This document shows, in pieces, positions 62,966 through 64,000 of a stretch of DNA of 64,000 bases. The notes below the pieces were generated by a model, which was given only the letters and a program-made list of their open reading frames with translations, was not told the origin of the DNA and did not search any database. The translations under genes were made by a program, and so were the position numbers. How positions within the stretch are numbered: position 1 is the stretch's first letter; the number at the start of each line of letters is the position of its first letter. This DNA comes from Collinsella aerofaciens (lineage in GTDB: Bacteria; Actinomycetota; Coriobacteriia; Coriobacteriales; Coriobacteriaceae). The DNA is taken from assembly GCF_015670745.1 (NCBI RefSeq), contig NZ_JADPCH010000001.1:1-64000 (forward strand). The letters run 5' to 3'.

Positions 62966-64000
62966 CTACACGTCCCTCCTTACAAACGTTCCTTCGTGGT
63001 TATACGAGCAGCGCGCATGCGCGGCCTGAGCCGACGCCGGGTCGACGGCGGCAACGTTGCCCGCCTCGAGTTCGCGCAAGCGCTCGGCGATGCCGGCCTC
63101 CACGCGATCGAGCAGTGCATCGAAGTCCATGTTGCCGCCCTCACCGGGAAAGCCCTTCTTAAGCCCCGGGATGCGGCCGTCACCACGCTCCTCCTCGAGC
63201 AACTCGGCGCTCGCCGCACCGCGCAGCGCGGGCTTGCCGCCCTTGGTCGAAAAATAGAGCGCTGCACGGGTATCCAAGCCCAGTGCCCGACGCATGGCCT
63301 GCGCGTAGATGAGCGTTTGGGTATGGGGCGGCAGCCAGCGCGGGTCGTCGATGGGAGCCTCGCCCGTCTCCTCGTCACGCACCGTGGGGTCGGCAAGCTT
63401 AAACTCCTCGACACCCGAACGATGCTTGTAGTCGATTACCACGGCGCGGTTCTCGGCGTCCACGTCCACACGGTCGATGCGCCCGCCGAGCGGCCAACCG
63501 GCATACTCGACCTGGAGCTCGTTGAACGCAAACTCCAGGTAGCGCGGGGCAAAGGGGGCAAGTGCCTCGGACTCGTAGGCAAGCACGCCCTCCAGCTGCG
63601 GCAAGATCTCGGCCGCCTGGCGCTCCTCCACCGCAGAGAGCGGCACCAGCGGGCCCTCCGTGCCGCGCTTGCCGGCGTGCTCGGCCAACGTCTCGTCAAA
63701 GACCTCGTGCAGCAGCTCCTGAGCACGCGGCAGATTCTCGGGCGTCACGCGCTCCATGCCTTCTTGGGGCAGACGGGCATGCAGATGCTCCAGCACGTCG
63801 TGGACAAAGTTGCCCTTCTCCATGTTGCCAAAGCCAGCGTCGATCGACTGGGGCTTGACGCGATACGAGACGAACCAGCATAGCGGACAGGTCGAATAGG
63901 CCTCGATCTGCGAGGCAGACGTCAAGCGCGGCACCAGCGGCGCATCCTCGCCCTCGCCATCGCGACGGCGCAGGACCAAATACGGCACGGCCTCGGCACT
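62966..64000 (-). CDS. addB: AddB-type nuclease subunit, 3' part only
   Basis: About 345 C-terminal residues; the gene runs beyond the right edge with no stop. The PD-(D/E)XK nuclease core is GGRIDRVDVD and VVIDYKHRSG. The iron-sulfur cysteines characteristic of AddB are visible as STCPLCW and ARCSYNHEG near the C-terminus. The length, position directly before addA and the Fe-S cysteines support AddB. The GTG at 63988 is not the true start. Confidence 0.9.
   Translation of the reverse strand, partial: SAEAVPYLVLRRRDGEGEDAPLVPRLTSASQIEAYSTCPLCWFVSYRVKPQSIDAGFGNMEKGNFVHDVLEHLHARLPQEGMERVTPENLPRAQELLHEVFDETLAEHAGKRGTEGPLVPLSAVEERQAAEILPQLEGVLAYESEALAPFAPRYLEFAFNELQVEYAGWPLGGRIDRVDVDAENRAVVIDYKHRSGVEEFKLADPTVRDEETGEAPIDDPRWLPPHTQTLIYAQAMRRALGLDTRAALYFSTKGGKPALRGAASAELLEEERGDGRIPGLKKGFPGEGGNMDFDALLDRVEAGIAERLRELEAGNVAAVDPASAQAAHARCSYNHEGTFVRRDV

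Overview
The window looks like a chromosomal segment of a high-GC, Gram-positive gut actinobacterium of the class Coriobacteriia, most likely Collinsella or a close relative. This is inferred from GC-rich codon use, actinobacterial features (Tat- and sortase-type surface proteins, DUF4430 proteins, a class III fructose-bisphosphatase, a probable leaderless gene) and general gene content. No 16S rRNA is present to prove it. No tRNA, rRNA, CRISPR array or prophage was seen. The only trace of an IS is a possible transposase tail at the left edge.

Layout. 1-5.2 kb: possible IS110-type remnant, M20 dipeptidase, HAD phosphatase, DegV protein, a YafQ/DinJ-type toxin-antitoxin pair and a LOG-family protein. 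5.2-12.4 kb: three queuosine genes (tgt, queA, queH), interrupted by an SDR oxidoreductase and a large tail-anchored coiled-coil protein, with two intergenic repeat islands. 12.5-21.8 kb: a divergent methionyl-tRNA synthetase-like protein, an RsmB/RsmF-type rRNA methyltransferase, a 56-residue membrane protein, a TIM-barrel protein, a second DegV, class III fbp and two GtrA flippase-like proteins. 21.8-26.8 kb: a cobalamin riboswitch followed by two DUF4430 (transcobalamin-C-like) surface proteins and a terminator, which reads as a self-contained corrinoid-responsive surface operon. 26.9-32.6 kb: an ABC1/UbiB kinase with a phasin-like partner, a C69 dipeptidase, a 238-bp element with terminal inverted repeats, and a folD-fchA pair. 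32.6-43 kb: two paralogous lipoproteins (one frameshifted), a Tat-exported PI-PLC-like protein, a PH-domain protein, an orphan DUF1016 nuclease, a double zinc-ribbon protein, a CDF transporter and a membrane protein. 43-64 kb: fhs, ruvCAB with an SOS-type box, an NAD-synthetase-like pseudoenzyme, superoxide reductase, an SNF2-SWIM helicase, dnaE, an AT-richer MFS gene, DUF3284, addA and the 3' part of addB.

Functional links. fhs, fchA and folD together cover formate to methylene-THF. FolD here has lost the lysine needed for cyclohydrolase activity, and the adjacent FchA supplies that step. tgt, queA and queH cover the late steps of queuosine formation. ruvCAB, dnaE and addAB form a replication and recombination block.

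The most unusual content is (1) the riboswitch-controlled DUF4430 operon, (2) a set of intergenic palindromic repeats whose stems co-vary between copies, and (3) homologues of core enzymes (NAD synthetase, FolD, MetRS) with altered catalytic motifs.
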